A stretch of DNA of 64,000 nucleotides from Herbaspirillum robiniae (GCF_002213415.1 NZ_NJGU01000001.1:868001-932000), one strand, 5' to 3'; shown: positions 44,953 to 54,848, numbered from the stretch's first letter. Notes: generated by a model not told the origin, from the sequence alone. Numbers and translations: made by a program.

Positions 44953-45740
44953 AGCCGCTGGTCCAGATGCCGCATGCGCGGGTGTCGACGGTGTTCACCG
45001 ACATCGACGACACGCTCACTACCGAAGGCAAGCTGAGCGCCCTGGCCTACGACGCGCTGGAAGAGTTGCAGCGCGCCGGCCTGCGGGTAATCCCGGTGAC
45101 CGGACGCCCGGCCGGCTGGTGCGACCAGATTGCCCGGCTGTGGCCGGTTGAGGGTATCATCGGCGAAAACGGGGCCCTGTACATGTGGCACGACCACGCA
45201 GCCAACAAGCTGCGCACGCGCCACCTGCTGGACGAAGAAAGCCGCGCCGGCAACGCCGCCAGACTGGCGACGGTGCGCGGGCGCATCCTGGACGAAGTGC
45301 CGGGCTGCGCGGTGGCGTCCGACCAGTTCTGCCGCCAGTACGACCTGGCGATCGACTTCTGTGAGGACGTGCCGCCGCTTGGACGCGATGCGGTCGACCG
45401 CATCGTGCAGATCATGGAAGAAGAGGGAATGACCGCAAAAATCAGTTCCATCCACGTCAACGGCTGGTTCGGCGACTACGACAAGTTGTCGATGGCGCGC
45501 CTGATGATGCGCGAACGCTATGGCGTCGACCTGGCCGACCCGGCCGAACGCGGCCGCTGCGTGTTCGCCGGCGACTCGCCCAACGATGCGCCGATGTTCG
45601 CCTACTTCCCGTTGTCGGTGGGCGTGGCCAACGTGCTCGAATTCTCCGACCGGCTGGCGCACGCGCCCCACTTCATCACACAGCAGGCCTGCGGCGCCGG
45701 TTTCGCCGAACTCACCCGCCACCTGCTCTCCCCGGCATGA
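44949..45740 (+). CDS. HAD-superfamily phosphatase (IIB/Cof type)
   Basis: 263 residues. Catalytic Asp18/Asp20 in FTDIDDTLT, motif II in IPVTGRP, the cap spans about residues 80-190, the motif III Lys is in DYDKLSMARL and motif IV is FAGDSPNDAPMF. The IIB cap suggests a sugar-phosphate or mannosyl-3-phosphoglycerate-like substrate. It overlaps the genes on both sides by 4 bp, so it is part of the same operon. The product Pi could be handled by the next protein. Confidence 0.88.
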   Translation: MKPLVQMPHARVSTVFTDIDDTLTTEGKLSALAYDALEELQRAGLRVIPVTGRPAGWCDQIARLWPVEGIIGENGALYMWHDHAANKLRTRHLLDEESRAGNAARLATVRGRILDEVPGCAVASDQFCRQYDLAIDFCEDVPPLGRDAVDRIVQIMEEEGMTAKISSIHVNGWFGDYDKLSMARLMMRERYGVDLADPAERGRCVFAGDSPNDAPMFAYFPLSVGVANVLEFSDRLAHAPHFITQQACGAGFAELTRHLLSPA

Positions 45741-47437
45741 TTACGCTGCTGCACCTGATGTCGGCGCTGGCCCTGCTCGTGTGGGGCACGCACATCGTGC
45801 GCACCGACGTGCTGCGGGTCTACGGCGCCCAGCTGCGCCGCATCCTCTCCACCAGCATCAGCAAGCGCTGGCTGGCCTTCTCGGCCGGCGTGGGCGTGAC
45901 CAGCCTGGTCCAGAGCAGCAACGCCACCGCCGTCATCGTCTGCTCCTTCGTGGCCCAGGGTCTGGTAGGGCTGACGCCGGCGCTGGCCATCATGCTGGGC
46001 GCGGACGTGGGCACGGCGCTGATGACGGGCGTATTGAGCTTCGACCTGTCGTGGCTGTCGCCGCTGCTGATCTTCGGCGGCGTGGTGGTCTACCTGTCGC
46101 GCCGCCATACCTCGATCGGCCGCCTGGGCCGGGCCGTGATCGGGCTGGGCCTGATCCTCCTGGCGCTGGAGCTGATCGCCGCGGCGACCCAGCCGATGAT
46201 GCATGCGGCCGGCATCAAGGTGCTGTTCTCCTCGCTGACCGGCGACGTGCTGCTCGACACCCTGATCGGCGCGCTGTTCGCCATGCTGACCTATTCCAGC
46301 CTGGCCGCGGTGCTGCTGGCGGCGACCCTGACCACCTCCGGCATCATCTCGCTGAAGGTGGCGTTGTGCCTGGTGATCGGCGCCAACCTGGGCAGCGGCG
46401 TCACCGCCCTGCTCTCGGCGGCCAGCCAGAACGTGGCCGGGCGCCGCGTGGCGCTGGGCAGCATGCTGTTCCGCCTGTCGGGCGCGATCCTGGTGCTGCC
46501 GTTCATCAACCACCTGGAGCTGCTCATCGCCGGCCTGGGGCACGACCTGCGTTTCAGTGTCGTGGCTTTCCACGTGCTGTACAACAGCGTGCGCTGCGGC
46601 CTGCTGCTGCCGCTGGTGGAACCGATGGCGCGCCTGTGCGAGCGGCTGCTGCCGGAGCGCCCGCTGGACGACGACGCGGTGCGCTCGCAGCACCTCGACC
46701 CGGCCGCCATCGACACGCCCTCGCTGGCGCTGGCCAACGCCTCGCGCGAGGTGTTGCGCATCGGGGACCTGATCGAAAAAATGCTCAGCTGCCTTTTGCC
46801 GGTCATTCGTGAAAACGATACCATCCGCGCCCAGCAGATCCGCCGCCTCGACGATGACGTCGACCGCCTCTATACCGAAGTGAAGATGTACCTGGCGCGC
46901 GTGTCGCGCGAGGAGCTCAACGCCAAGGAGGTGCGGCGCTGGACCGACGTCATCACGCTGACCATCAACCTGGAGCAGGCCGGCGACATCATCGTGCGCA
47001 TCGTCAAGGGCCTGGAAAACAAGAAGATCGCACCGCAGCGCACCTTCTCCGACGCCGGCATGCAGGAAGTCTGCGAGATGCATGCCCGCCTGCGCGCCAG
47101 CCTGCAGCTGGGCCTGTCGGTGTTCCTGGAAAGCGACGTGCGCAGCGCCCAGAAGCTGCTGGCCGAGAAGGAGGCCTTCCGCGACCTCGAACGCGCCTAT
47201 GCCAAGACCCACCTGGTGCGCCTGGCCGGCGAGACGCGCCAGAGCATCGAGACCAGCTCGCTGCACCTGGACCTGATCAGCGACATGAAGCGCATGCACT
47301 CGCTGTTCTGCTCGACCGCGTATTCGGTGCTGGACGAGGCCGGCCTGCTGCGCCGCAGCCGCATGGATACCGGTCGCGAGCAGGACGAAGAGCGGCGCGC
47401 CATGGCCGCGCGCGCCGGCGACTACTCGCCGCCCTGA
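45737..47437 (+). CDS. Na/Pi cotransporter family protein with PhoU domain
   Basis: 566 residues. About 300 residues of membrane helices hold the two inverted PNaS repeats: TSLVQSSNATAVIVCSFVAQG with GADVGTALMTG, then YSSLAAVLLAATLTTSG with GANLGSGVTALLSA. The QSSNAT core is the Na/Pi-binding motif. The C-terminal ~220 residues are a helical PhoU-like domain. NptA-type importers and the YjbB-type phosphate exporter of E. coli share this layout; export of excess phosphate is plausible at the end of an organophosphate operon. ATGA start overlap. Confidence 0.9.
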   Translation: MITLLHLMSALALLVWGTHIVRTDVLRVYGAQLRRILSTSISKRWLAFSAGVGVTSLVQSSNATAVIVCSFVAQGLVGLTPALAIMLGADVGTALMTGVLSFDLSWLSPLLIFGGVVVYLSRRHTSIGRLGRAVIGLGLILLALELIAAATQPMMHAAGIKVLFSSLTGDVLLDTLIGALFAMLTYSSLAAVLLAATLTTSGIISLKVALCLVIGANLGSGVTALLSAASQNVAGRRVALGSMLFRLSGAILVLPFINHLELLIAGLGHDLRFSVVAFHVLYNSVRCGLLLPLVEPMARLCERLLPERPLDDDAVRSQHLDPAAIDTPSLALANASREVLRIGDLIEKMLSCLLPVIRENDTIRAQQIRRLDDDVDRLYTEVKMYLARVSREELNAKEVRRWTDVITLTINLEQAGDIIVRIVKGLENKKIAPQRTFSDAGMQEVCEMHARLRASLQLGLSVFLESDVRSAQKLLAEKEAFRDLERAYAKTHLVRLAGETRQSIETSSLHLDLISDMKRMHSLFCSTAYSVLDEAGLLRRSRMDTGREQDEERRAMAARAGDYSPP

Positions 47438-47453
47438 GCAACGTTCCGCCCGT

Positions 47454-47482
47454 AAAAAAGCCGGCTTCGCGCCGGCTTTTTC
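47454..47482. terminator. Bidirectional terminator
   Basis: Stem AAAAAGCCGGC/GCCGGCTTTTT with loop TTCGC. It ends the glycerol-phosphate operon on the plus strand and the lipoprotein gene on the minus strand. Confidence 0.9.
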
Positions 47483-47506
47483 TTCATGCACCCGGGAGTC
47501 CCGGCC

Positions 47507-48034
47507 TCAATGCCCGGACATCTCGGAAATCGTCATGCGTACCACCTGTTTCGTGGCCATGTCGAAATGCACGTTGAACAGCCGGTCTTCATGCACGTAA
47601 CGGTATTTCCAGTCCCACACCTCCTCGTTCTTGCGGGCGAACTGCACCACGCTGCGCGGCCGCCCGAACTGGCGGCGGACCTCGTCGGCGCTCATGCCGG
47701 GACGGATGGTGTCGAAATGCTCCTGGGTCAGTACTTGCCGGTAGTCAATCAGGGTGCCGGAGGCGCCGATGGCGAACATCCAGGTGCGGATGCCTTCCGG
47801 GCCCTTGGGGTATTCCAGCGTGTGCGCGCCGTTGCCGTCGTCCCAGACGGTGTCGGGCTGGCCCATGACGCCGCGCACGTCGGCCTCGCTGGAAACGCCT
47901 TTTTGCAGCTTGTCCAAGCCGAACTCCTCGATGGGATTGCCATTGCGGTCGCAGCCCAGCATTGCCACGGCGGCAACCAATGCGCCTGCGGTGGCGGCGC
48001 AACGGCGGATAAAGGGAATCAATCGTGCACTCAT
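47507..48034 (-). CDS. Outer-membrane lipoprotein, SmpA/BamE-like
   Basis: 175 residues. Lipobox VAMLGCDRN at about residue 28 gives a lipoprotein. Two copies of a BamE-like motif are visible: LQKGVSSEADVRGVMGQPDTVWDD and IRPGMSADEVRRQFGRPRSVVQF, followed by WDWKYRYVHEDRLFNVHFD. The duplicated fold is unusual against single-domain BamE (about 110-150 aa). Probable envelope role. Divergent from the DUF3460 gene over 70 bp. Confidence 0.82.
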   Translation of the reverse strand: MSARLIPFIRRCAATAGALVAAVAMLGCDRNGNPIEEFGLDKLQKGVSSEADVRGVMGQPDTVWDDGNGAHTLEYPKGPEGIRTWMFAIGASGTLIDYRQVLTQEHFDTIRPGMSADEVRRQFGRPRSVVQFARKNEEVWDWKYRYVHEDRLFNVHFDMATKQVVRMTISEMSGH

Positions 48035-48104
48035 GGAATTGATTATCCCTGATAAAGACAGGGTAAAATACCGTCCTTCGCATCAATTCTGGCCGAAAGT
48101 CACC

Positions 48105-48305
48105 ATGTTCTCCAAAAAGACCACCTACGTATCGGAAATCACCCAGTTCATCGACGAGCTGAAGCAGAAGAATCCGAAACTGGAAGAATCGCAGCGCGCC
48201 GGCCGCGCCCTGCTGTGGGACAAGGAACCCATCGACCTGGACAAGAGCGCCCGCGACAAGGCTTCGCGCGTGGCGCAGCAGCCCTACGTCTACCAGAGCC
48301 ACTAA
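48105..48305 (+). CDS. DUF3460 family small protein
   Basis: 66 residues: TYVSEITQFIDELKQKNPKLEESQRAGRALLWDK and a C-terminal VAQQPYVYQSH. This short, helical, charged protein with the AGRALLWDK core is the DUF3460 family of betaproteobacteria, commonly beside scpA. Function unknown. scpA begins 9 bp later, so they are cotranscribed. Confidence 0.88.
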   Translation: MFSKKTTYVSEITQFIDELKQKNPKLEESQRAGRALLWDKEPIDLDKSARDKASRVAQQPYVYQSH

Positions 48306-48314
48306 GCTCGCCGC

Positions 48315-49211
48315 ATGACGTCCCAGGCAGGCGAAGGCGATACCTCCGGCAGCACCGGGCCGCAGCGTAACGTCGACGCCATCGACATCACCCCCGCCGG
48401 ACAGCAGGACACCACGCCCGACGTGATCGACGGCGTGGCATTGGCGCGCCTGTACGGCGAGCCGCTGTTCCAGCTGCCCAACGACCTCTACATCCCGCCG
48501 GACGCGCTGGAAGTCTTCCTCGAAGCCTTCCAGGGTCCGCTGGACTTGCTGCTCTACCTGATCCGCAAGCAGAACTTCAACATCCTCGACATCCCGCTGG
48601 CGCAGGTCACCGCCCAGTACCTGGAGTACGTGGAGCAGATCCGCAAGCAGAACCTGGAACTGGCCGCCGAATACCTGCTGATGGCGGCCATGCTCATCGA
48701 GATCAAGTCGCGCATGCTGCTGCCGGCCAAGAAGGCCGACACCGGCGAGGAGCCGGAAGACCCGCGCGCCGAGCTGGTGCGCCGCCTGCTGGAGTACGAA
48801 CAGATCAAGCTGGCCGCGCAGGAGCTGGACCAGCTGCCGCAGGTCGGCCGCGACTACGTCCGCACCCAGGTCCATATCGAGCAGACCGTGGTCACGCGCT
48901 GGCCCGAGGTCGACATGGACGACCTGAGGGCGGTCTGGGCCGACATCCTCAAGCGCGCCAAGCTGACCGCGCACCACCACATCAGCCGCGAAGAACTCTC
49001 CGTGCGCGAGCACATGACCGGCATCCTGCGCCGGCTGCAGTCGGCGCGCTTCGTCGAGTTCTCGGACCTGTTCGATCCTTCGCGCGGGGTGCCGGTGATG
49101 GTGGTGAACTTCATCGCCCTGCTCGAGCTGGCCAAGGAAACGCTGATCGAAATCACCCAGGCCGAAGCCTTCGCGCCCATCTATGTCAGACTGTCGTACT
49201 CGCCGAGCTGA
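48315..49211 (+). CDS. scpA: Segregation and condensation protein A
   Basis: 298 residues, kleisin subunit of the Smc-ScpAB complex. The conserved core starts at about residue 62 with LEAFQGPLDLLLYLIRKQNFNILDIPLAQVTAQYL, and continues with ELAAEYLLMAAMLIEIKSRMLLP. The C-terminal winged helix contains VVNFIALLELAKETLIEITQAEAFAPIYV. The N-terminal ~60 residues are an acidic extension absent from many homologues. No scpB gene is adjacent. Confidence 0.95.
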   Translation: MTSQAGEGDTSGSTGPQRNVDAIDITPAGQQDTTPDVIDGVALARLYGEPLFQLPNDLYIPPDALEVFLEAFQGPLDLLLYLIRKQNFNILDIPLAQVTAQYLEYVEQIRKQNLELAAEYLLMAAMLIEIKSRMLLPAKKADTGEEPEDPRAELVRRLLEYEQIKLAAQELDQLPQVGRDYVRTQVHIEQTVVTRWPEVDMDDLRAVWADILKRAKLTAHHHISREELSVREHMTGILRRLQSARFVEFSDLFDPSRGVPVMVVNFIALLELAKETLIEITQAEAFAPIYVRLSYSPS

Positions 49212-49261
49212 GTCGGCGAAGTAAGGCGAAGTGGAGCGCGCGCATGCGCGCCGAACACTGA

Positions 49262-50143
<882 letters not shown>

Positions 50144-50145
50144 AC

Positions 50146-51018
50146 GTGCGCGCGGCCGCGAGCGCCCTGCTCTGCTTCGCCGCGTTTTCCACGGCGGCTC
50201 ATGCCGCCGTCACGGTCAAAGACGATCTCGGCAACGAGATCACATTGCAGCAACCTGCGCGCCGCATCGTCAGCCTGGCGCCGCACGTCACCGAACTGCT
50301 GTACGCGGCCGGCGCGGGCGACCGGCTGGTCGGCGCCAGCAACTTCAGCGACTATCCCGCGGCCGCCGCCAAACTGCCCTCCGTCGGCAGCTTCGCCGCG
50401 CTCGACCTGGAACGCGTGCTGAGCCTCAAACCCGACCTCATCGTCGGCTGGCACAGCGGCAACAAGCCCTCGCAACTGGCGCGCCTGCGCGAGTTCGGCA
50501 TCCCCGTCTATGAAAGCCAGCCGGCCGATTTCGGCATGATCGCCGATGCGCTGGAAAAGCTGTCCCGCCTGGCCGGCACCGACGCCGCGGGCAAGGCCGC
50601 CGCTGGCGACTTCCGCGTCCGCTGGCAGGCACTGCAAGCGCGCTACCAGGGTCGCGCGGAAGTCAGCGTGTTCTACCAGATCTGGAGCCAGCCGCTGATG
50701 ACCCTGAACGGCCAGCACATGGTATCGGCCGTGCTGCGGCTATGCGGTGGACGCAATATTTTCGCCGGCCTGCCGCAGCTGGCGCCCACCGTCAATATCG
50801 AAGCCGTGCTGGCGGCCGACCCGCAGGTGATCCTGGCCCCGGGCGACGCCCGCGATCGCCCGCTGGAACGCTGGCGCGACTATCCGGCGCTGCGCGCGGT
50901 GCGCCAGAACCAGCTCCATACCGTGAACGCCGACTGGCTCAATCGCGCCGGACCGCGGGTCCTGGATGCGGCCGGAGAAGTGTGCGGCCTGCTGGATCAG
51001 GCCCGCTCCGTGAAATAA
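50146..51018 (+). CDS. btuF: Cobalamin ABC transporter substrate-binding protein
   Basis: 290 residues from a GTG start 2 bp after panC. Sec signal SALLCFAAFSTAAHAA, then the class III binding-protein fold: RRIVSLAPHVTELLYAAGAGDRLVG and VGSFAALDLERVLSLKPDLIVGW, typical of BtuF. Closing helix VLDAAGEVCGLL. It lies about 2 kb from the btuD end of the btuBCD operon but in opposite orientation, and outside the riboswitch unit. The B12 role is inferred from these neighbours and sequence type. Confidence 0.87.
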   Translation: MRAAASALLCFAAFSTAAHAAVTVKDDLGNEITLQQPARRIVSLAPHVTELLYAAGAGDRLVGASNFSDYPAAAAKLPSVGSFAALDLERVLSLKPDLIVGWHSGNKPSQLARLREFGIPVYESQPADFGMIADALEKLSRLAGTDAAGKAAAGDFRVRWQALQARYQGRAEVSVFYQIWSQPLMTLNGQHMVSAVLRLCGGRNIFAGLPQLAPTVNIEAVLAADPQVILAPGDARDRPLERWRDYPALRAVRQNQLHTVNADWLNRAGPRVLDAAGEVCGLLDQARSVK

Positions 51019-51138
51019 CACCCACCTCCTGGCGCTCACCGTCGACTACAACCCATCGCTTCGACACGCTGTTCATGCGGGAGGCGCGCTCTTTACAGGC
51101 GGCCGTCCGCGATCGCCAATCGCGGACGGACTACCAAA

Positions 51139-51169
51139 GAAAAAATCCCTCGCAACGGAGGGATTTTTT
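51139..51169. terminator. Terminator between btuF and the beta-barrel gene
   Basis: Stem AATCCCTC/GAGGGATT with loop GCAACG, A-run before and T-run after, usable from both sides. Its stem core (ATCCCTC/GAGGGAT) is the same as in the terminator at 52180-52212. Confidence 0.88.
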
Positions 51170-51192
51170 GTTCGTAACGCCATGGAAGATGC

Positions 51193-51777
51193 TCAGAAGC
51201 GATACTTCATGCCCACGCCGATCAGGTTCAGGCCGCCATCCGACGCTGCCACCTTTTGCATGCGGGTGTACGCGACATTGACGCTGGCGTTGGGCGACAG
51301 GTCGAACTCATAACCCGCGCCCAGCAGATAGCCGCTGCCCGAGTCCGAAAACGTCCAGCGGCGCACCACGGTGTTGCCGGCGCGCGAAGAGCCGCTGGCC
51401 GAGCGAGTCGAATGATGCCAACCGGCCTTCAGGAAAATGCCGTTGTCGAATTTGTAGAGTCCCGACAAGTCGAAGCCCTTGGCGCTGACGGTGCTGCTAT
51501 GCGTCTGGCCCATGCTGCGGCCTTCGATCTTGAAGTCGCCGGTGCTGAAGTAACCTGCCTCCAGCGCCCAGTTGGGGGTGAACTGATAGCCGACCGAACC
51601 GCGCAGGAAACCGGTGTTGGTGCGTTGGGAGGTCGAGCTGGACAAGGAGTTGTCCTTTGCCGTATTGGCTAAGCCGCCGTCAATGCCAACATAAACGCCG
51701 GATTGCTGCTTGGTCATCTGCGCGGACGCGGAACCGGCCAACAACAGGCCTGCAACCAGAAATGCAAAGTTTTTCAT
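51193..51777 (-). CDS. Outer-membrane beta-barrel protein, copy A
   Basis: 194 residues. Signal FAFLVAGLLLAGSASAQ. The mature protein has alternating strands: GVYVGIDGGLANTA, GSVGYQFTPNWALEAGYF, FDLSGLYKF, GSGYLLGAGYEFDLSPNASVNVAYTRM, and ends YRF, the terminal Phe recognised by BAM. Eight-stranded OmpW/OmpX-like opacity-type barrel. Paralogue of the gene at 52233 with the same strand order. Function unknown. Confidence 0.85.
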   Translation of the reverse strand: MKNFAFLVAGLLLAGSASAQMTKQQSGVYVGIDGGLANTAKDNSLSSSTSQRTNTGFLRGSVGYQFTPNWALEAGYFSTGDFKIEGRSMGQTHSSTVSAKGFDLSGLYKFDNGIFLKAGWHHSTRSASGSSRAGNTVVRRWTFSDSGSGYLLGAGYEFDLSPNASVNVAYTRMQKVAASDGGLNLIGVGMKYRF

Positions 51778-52232
51778 AGTGTCGTGGAAAAGATTGATGA
51801 AATGATGCGAACAGATCCGCCGTCGGCTGGCGCCTTCGCAAGATCAGGACTTCCTGTCGCATGCTGGCGAAAGGCTAGAGGGTCCAGGAAGCCGGAGCGG
51901 ATCATAGGGGGCGACAGGCCTTGCCGGGAGGCGCCGCAATCTGATTCCATCAACTTTCCACGGACTTCAATAAGGTGGCGAAAAGTTCACAATAGAACGC
52001 CGCAAGGAATTCAATTCAGTTGGGGGAGAAACACTCATTCAGAGAATTTTCTGCCGGGTGGTTGGAGCAAATTTCGCCAGAAACCACTGCCCGCCGTGCC
52101 ACGCGACGCGAGCAACGTCGCGCCACACAGCGATCAACAGAGACCGGCGTGGATAGGATGCCCCGGGGACATGGCGAAAAAAAAAATCCCTCTGCGAACA
52201 GAGGGATTTTTCGTTTCGATCGCGTACTGAAA
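51778..52232. other. Region between the two beta-barrel genes
   Basis: About 450 bp upstream of barrel copy A and downstream of copy B. It holds the copy B terminator at 52180-52212. No coding frame has support. A promoter for copy A must lie near 51780-51900 on the minus strand, but I see no clear -35/-10 pair. Confidence 0.5.
52180..52212 (-). terminator. Terminator of beta-barrel copy B
   Basis: On the minus strand: stem AAATCCCTCTG/CAGAGGGATTT with a 4-base TTCG loop, followed by a run of T (complement of the A-run 52177-52186). Confidence 0.9.
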
Positions 52233-52835
52233 TCAGAACTTGTACTTGATGCCGGCCGAGAACATGTTGGCCTTGTTGTCGCTCTCGCCGCCCAGCTTTT
52301 CGTAGCGGGTGTAGCCCAGGCGCGCGCCCAGGTTCTGCGAGAAGGCGAACTCGTAGCCCAGGCCGAACAGGTAGCCGGTGCCGGAGACGGAGCTGCCGAC
52401 GGTAGCCACGGGTGTGCCGTTCTGGCGCGCGGTGGCGCTGCCCGACACCTTGGAGTGGGTGGCGCCCGCTTTCAGATACAGACCGGGGACGAACTCCGTA
52501 AATTTGTAGATCACCGACAGATCTGCGCCCTTGGCATCGATCTTGGCGTCATAGGTCGCGGTGCTGCCATTGACGGTGCCGGCTTGCTTGAAGTCGTCGG
52601 TAGCAAAGTAGCCGAGTTCCAACGCCAGGTTCTTGGTGAACTGGTAACCGATCATCGTGCGCAGTGCGGCAACGTCGGTGGTTTCGGAGGTCTTGCGGGT
52701 ACCGCCTGGTGGCGTGATCGAATTGACGCTGACGTAAGCGCCTTCCAGGCCGACATACACGCCGCTGTCAGCCGTTTGTGCAAAAGCCGAACCTGCAGCC
52801 ATCATGGCCGCGATGAACACTGCATTTTTCTTCAT
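52233..52835 (-). CDS. Outer-membrane beta-barrel protein, copy B
   Basis: 200 residues. Signal MKKNAVFIAAMMAAGSAFAQ. Strands GVYVGLEGAYVSV, TMIGYQFTKNLALELGYFATDDFK, ADLSVIYKF, GLYLKAGATHSKV, GTGYLFGLGYEFAFSQNLGARLGYTRYEKL and a terminal GIKYKF parallel copy A closely, including the TGDFK/TDDFK and GYLxGxGYEF blocks. Probably a tandem duplicate. Ends with Phe for BAM insertion. Confidence 0.86.
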   Translation of the reverse strand: MKKNAVFIAAMMAAGSAFAQTADSGVYVGLEGAYVSVNSITPPGGTRKTSETTDVAALRTMIGYQFTKNLALELGYFATDDFKQAGTVNGSTATYDAKIDAKGADLSVIYKFTEFVPGLYLKAGATHSKVSGSATARQNGTPVATVGSSVSGTGYLFGLGYEFAFSQNLGARLGYTRYEKLGGESDNKANMFSAGIKYKF

Positions 52836-53034
52836 TCTTATGATCCCTAGAGATTGTCAGTTTTTTGTCAGGGGTTTTCCCCGGCCGTGATTATATCGGC
52901 GGATGAGAAAACGTAAATATGCGTAAAGTCATTTGCGTAACTTTCCGCTTCATTGCATGCAAAAAAGCAACAACGGGGATCGATGATCGGCAAATTCGCC
53001 AACGCCGCAAACCGGCAATGGCGATAGCGGGATG

Positions 53035-53811
53035 TCAGAGCGCGTCGGCCACGAAGAGCGGCAACGCGCCCTCCCCGACCAGCCGGAAACGGCAGCCGAA
53101 GGCCTCGCCCAGCGGTTCCGGCAACATCGTCTGCGCCGTCGTCCCGGCGCGATGGCCGGCCTCGCCCAGCAAGAGGACGTGCGTGGCGAAACGGCGCGCG
53201 AGATTGATGTCGTGGCAGCTGGCGACCACGGCCTTGCCACCCGCCGCCAGGTCGCGCAGCAATTGCATGATCTGCAGTTGCGCGGCGATGTCCTGATGCG
53301 AGGTCGGTTCGTCCAGCAGGTACAGCTCGGGATCCTGGGCCAGCAAGGTGGCCAGCGCGACGCGCTGGCGCTCGCCGCCTGACAGCTTGAGGAGATCAGC
53401 CGCGGCAAGCTGCGCCAGTCCGACGCGTTGCAGCGCCGCCAGTGCGAGCCGGCGGTCCTCGCCCTCTTGCGCCCAGCCGCCGCCGCGGGCGAAACGCCCG
53501 GCCATCACGGCATCCGCCACCGGCATGGAGAAGGCGTCGTGCTGGTGCTGCAGCAAGAGCCCGCGCAGCAGCGCCAGCCGTACCGGCGAGAGCGACGACA
53601 AGGGCGCGCCGCCCAGCCGGAAAGCGCCATCCGAGGCCGCAAGCAGACCCGCCGCCGCATGCAGCAGGCTGCTCTTGCCCACGCCATTGCGCCCCAGCAC
53701 GCACCAGAACTCGCCGGCGCCCACCTGCCAATCCAGGCCTTGCAGCAAGGTGCGCCCGGAGACGCGCAACTCCAGCGCCTGCGCTTGCAGCAAGGTGCCG
53801 CCGGCGCTCAT
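53035..53811 (-). CDS. btuD: Vitamin B12 ABC transporter ATP-binding protein
   Basis: 258 residues. Walker A GRNGVGKSS, Q-loop QHQHDAFSMPVADAVMAGRF (BtuD/FecE type), signature LSGGERQRVALATLL, Walker B LYLLDEPTSHQD, His switch SCHDINLARRFA. The start overlaps the btuC stop by 4 bp and has AAGGAG upstream. Third gene of the riboswitch-controlled btuB-btuC-btuD operon. Confidence 0.92.
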   Translation of the reverse strand: MSAGGTLLQAQALELRVSGRTLLQGLDWQVGAGEFWCVLGRNGVGKSSLLHAAAGLLAASDGAFRLGGAPLSSLSPVRLALLRGLLLQHQHDAFSMPVADAVMAGRFARGGGWAQEGEDRRLALAALQRVGLAQLAAADLLKLSGGERQRVALATLLAQDPELYLLDEPTSHQDIAAQLQIMQLLRDLAAGGKAVVASCHDINLARRFATHVLLLGEAGHRAGTTAQTMLPEPLGEAFGCRFRLVGEGALPLFVADAL

Positions 53812-54791
53812 ACCCGGCTCCTTGAGAGCAGCCACAGGAACACCGGCACGCCGACCAGCGCGGTGATCACGCCGACCGGCAGCTGCACCGGCGCCACCAG
53901 GGTGCGCGCGGCCAGGTCGGCCAGCGCCAGCCCGGCGCCGCCGGCGAACATGCTGGCCGGCAGCAGCAGGCGCTGGTCGTTGCCCACCAGCAGGCGCAAG
54001 GCGTGCGGCACCACCAGGCCGACGAAACCTATCGTGCCGGCCATGGCAACCGCAGTGGCGGTGGCCAGCGAGGCCACGCACAAGGTCATCACGCGCAGGC
54101 GCAACACCGGCACGCCCAGCAATTGCGCAAAGCCCTCGCCGCGCGCCAGCAGGTTCAGCGACGGCGCGTAACGCAGGGCCCACGGCAGCGCCAGCAGCAA
54201 TACCACGCCGGCCAGCGGCAGCAGACGCGCATCGTCGAGGTCGCCGATCAGCCAGAACACCATGCCGCGCAGCTGCGAATCGGGCGCCACCGACAAAGCC
54301 AGCGAGATCAGCGCGCCGAATCCGGCGGCCAGCATCACGCCGGTCAGCAGCAGGCGCTGGCTGGAGAGCAAAGGAGAAATGGACAGTTCACGCAACGGCC
54401 GGCGCACCAGCCCGAACAGCAGCAGCACCGCGATCGCCGCGCCCAGCAAGGCCCCCGGCGCCGTGACCACGCGCACGGAGATACCGAACTGCAGCGCCGC
54501 CAGCATCGACAGCAAGGCGCCGGCGGCCGAGCCGCCCGACAGGCCCAGCACGTAAGGATCGGCCAGCGGATTGCGCAGCAGCACCTGCATCAGCGCGCCG
54601 GCCAGCGCCAGCAAGGCGCCCACGACAAAGGCGGTCAGCGCGCGCGGCACGCGCAGCGACAGCATCAGGGAAACGGTATCGGCCGGCGCCGACGGCCGCA
54701 GGCATCCGGTGCTGCCGCACAGCGAGGCCGCCGCCAGTGCGAGCACGGACAGCAGCAGCAAGGCGGACAGCAGCCAGAAGTAGCGGCGCAT
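53808..54791 (-). CDS. btuC: Vitamin B12 ABC transporter permease
   Basis: 327 residues from ATG 54791 (MRRYFWLL); a TTG at 54824 would add 11 residues and neither has a strong ribosome site. FecCD/BtuC family with about ten helices: RVPRALTAFVVGALLALAGALMQ, LRNPLADPYVLGLSGGSAAGAL, GTIGFVGLVVPHALRLLVG and LPVGVITALVGVPVFLWLL. The coupling-helix region near the GFVGLVVPH motif contacts BtuD. It follows btuB by about 57 bp. Confidence 0.92.
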   Translation of the reverse strand: MRRYFWLLSALLLLSVLALAAASLCGSTGCLRPSAPADTVSLMLSLRVPRALTAFVVGALLALAGALMQVLLRNPLADPYVLGLSGGSAAGALLSMLAALQFGISVRVVTAPGALLGAAIAVLLLFGLVRRPLRELSISPLLSSQRLLLTGVMLAAGFGALISLALSVAPDSQLRGMVFWLIGDLDDARLLPLAGVVLLLALPWALRYAPSLNLLARGEGFAQLLGVPVLRLRVMTLCVASLATATAVAMAGTIGFVGLVVPHALRLLVGNDQRLLLPASMFAGGAGLALADLAARTLVAPVQLPVGVITALVGVPVFLWLLSRSRV

Positions 54792-54848
54792 CGGCGGTAT
54801 CGTTGGTATCGGCAAGATCGGCAAACGGATCGGTTCAAGAGGGCGTGA

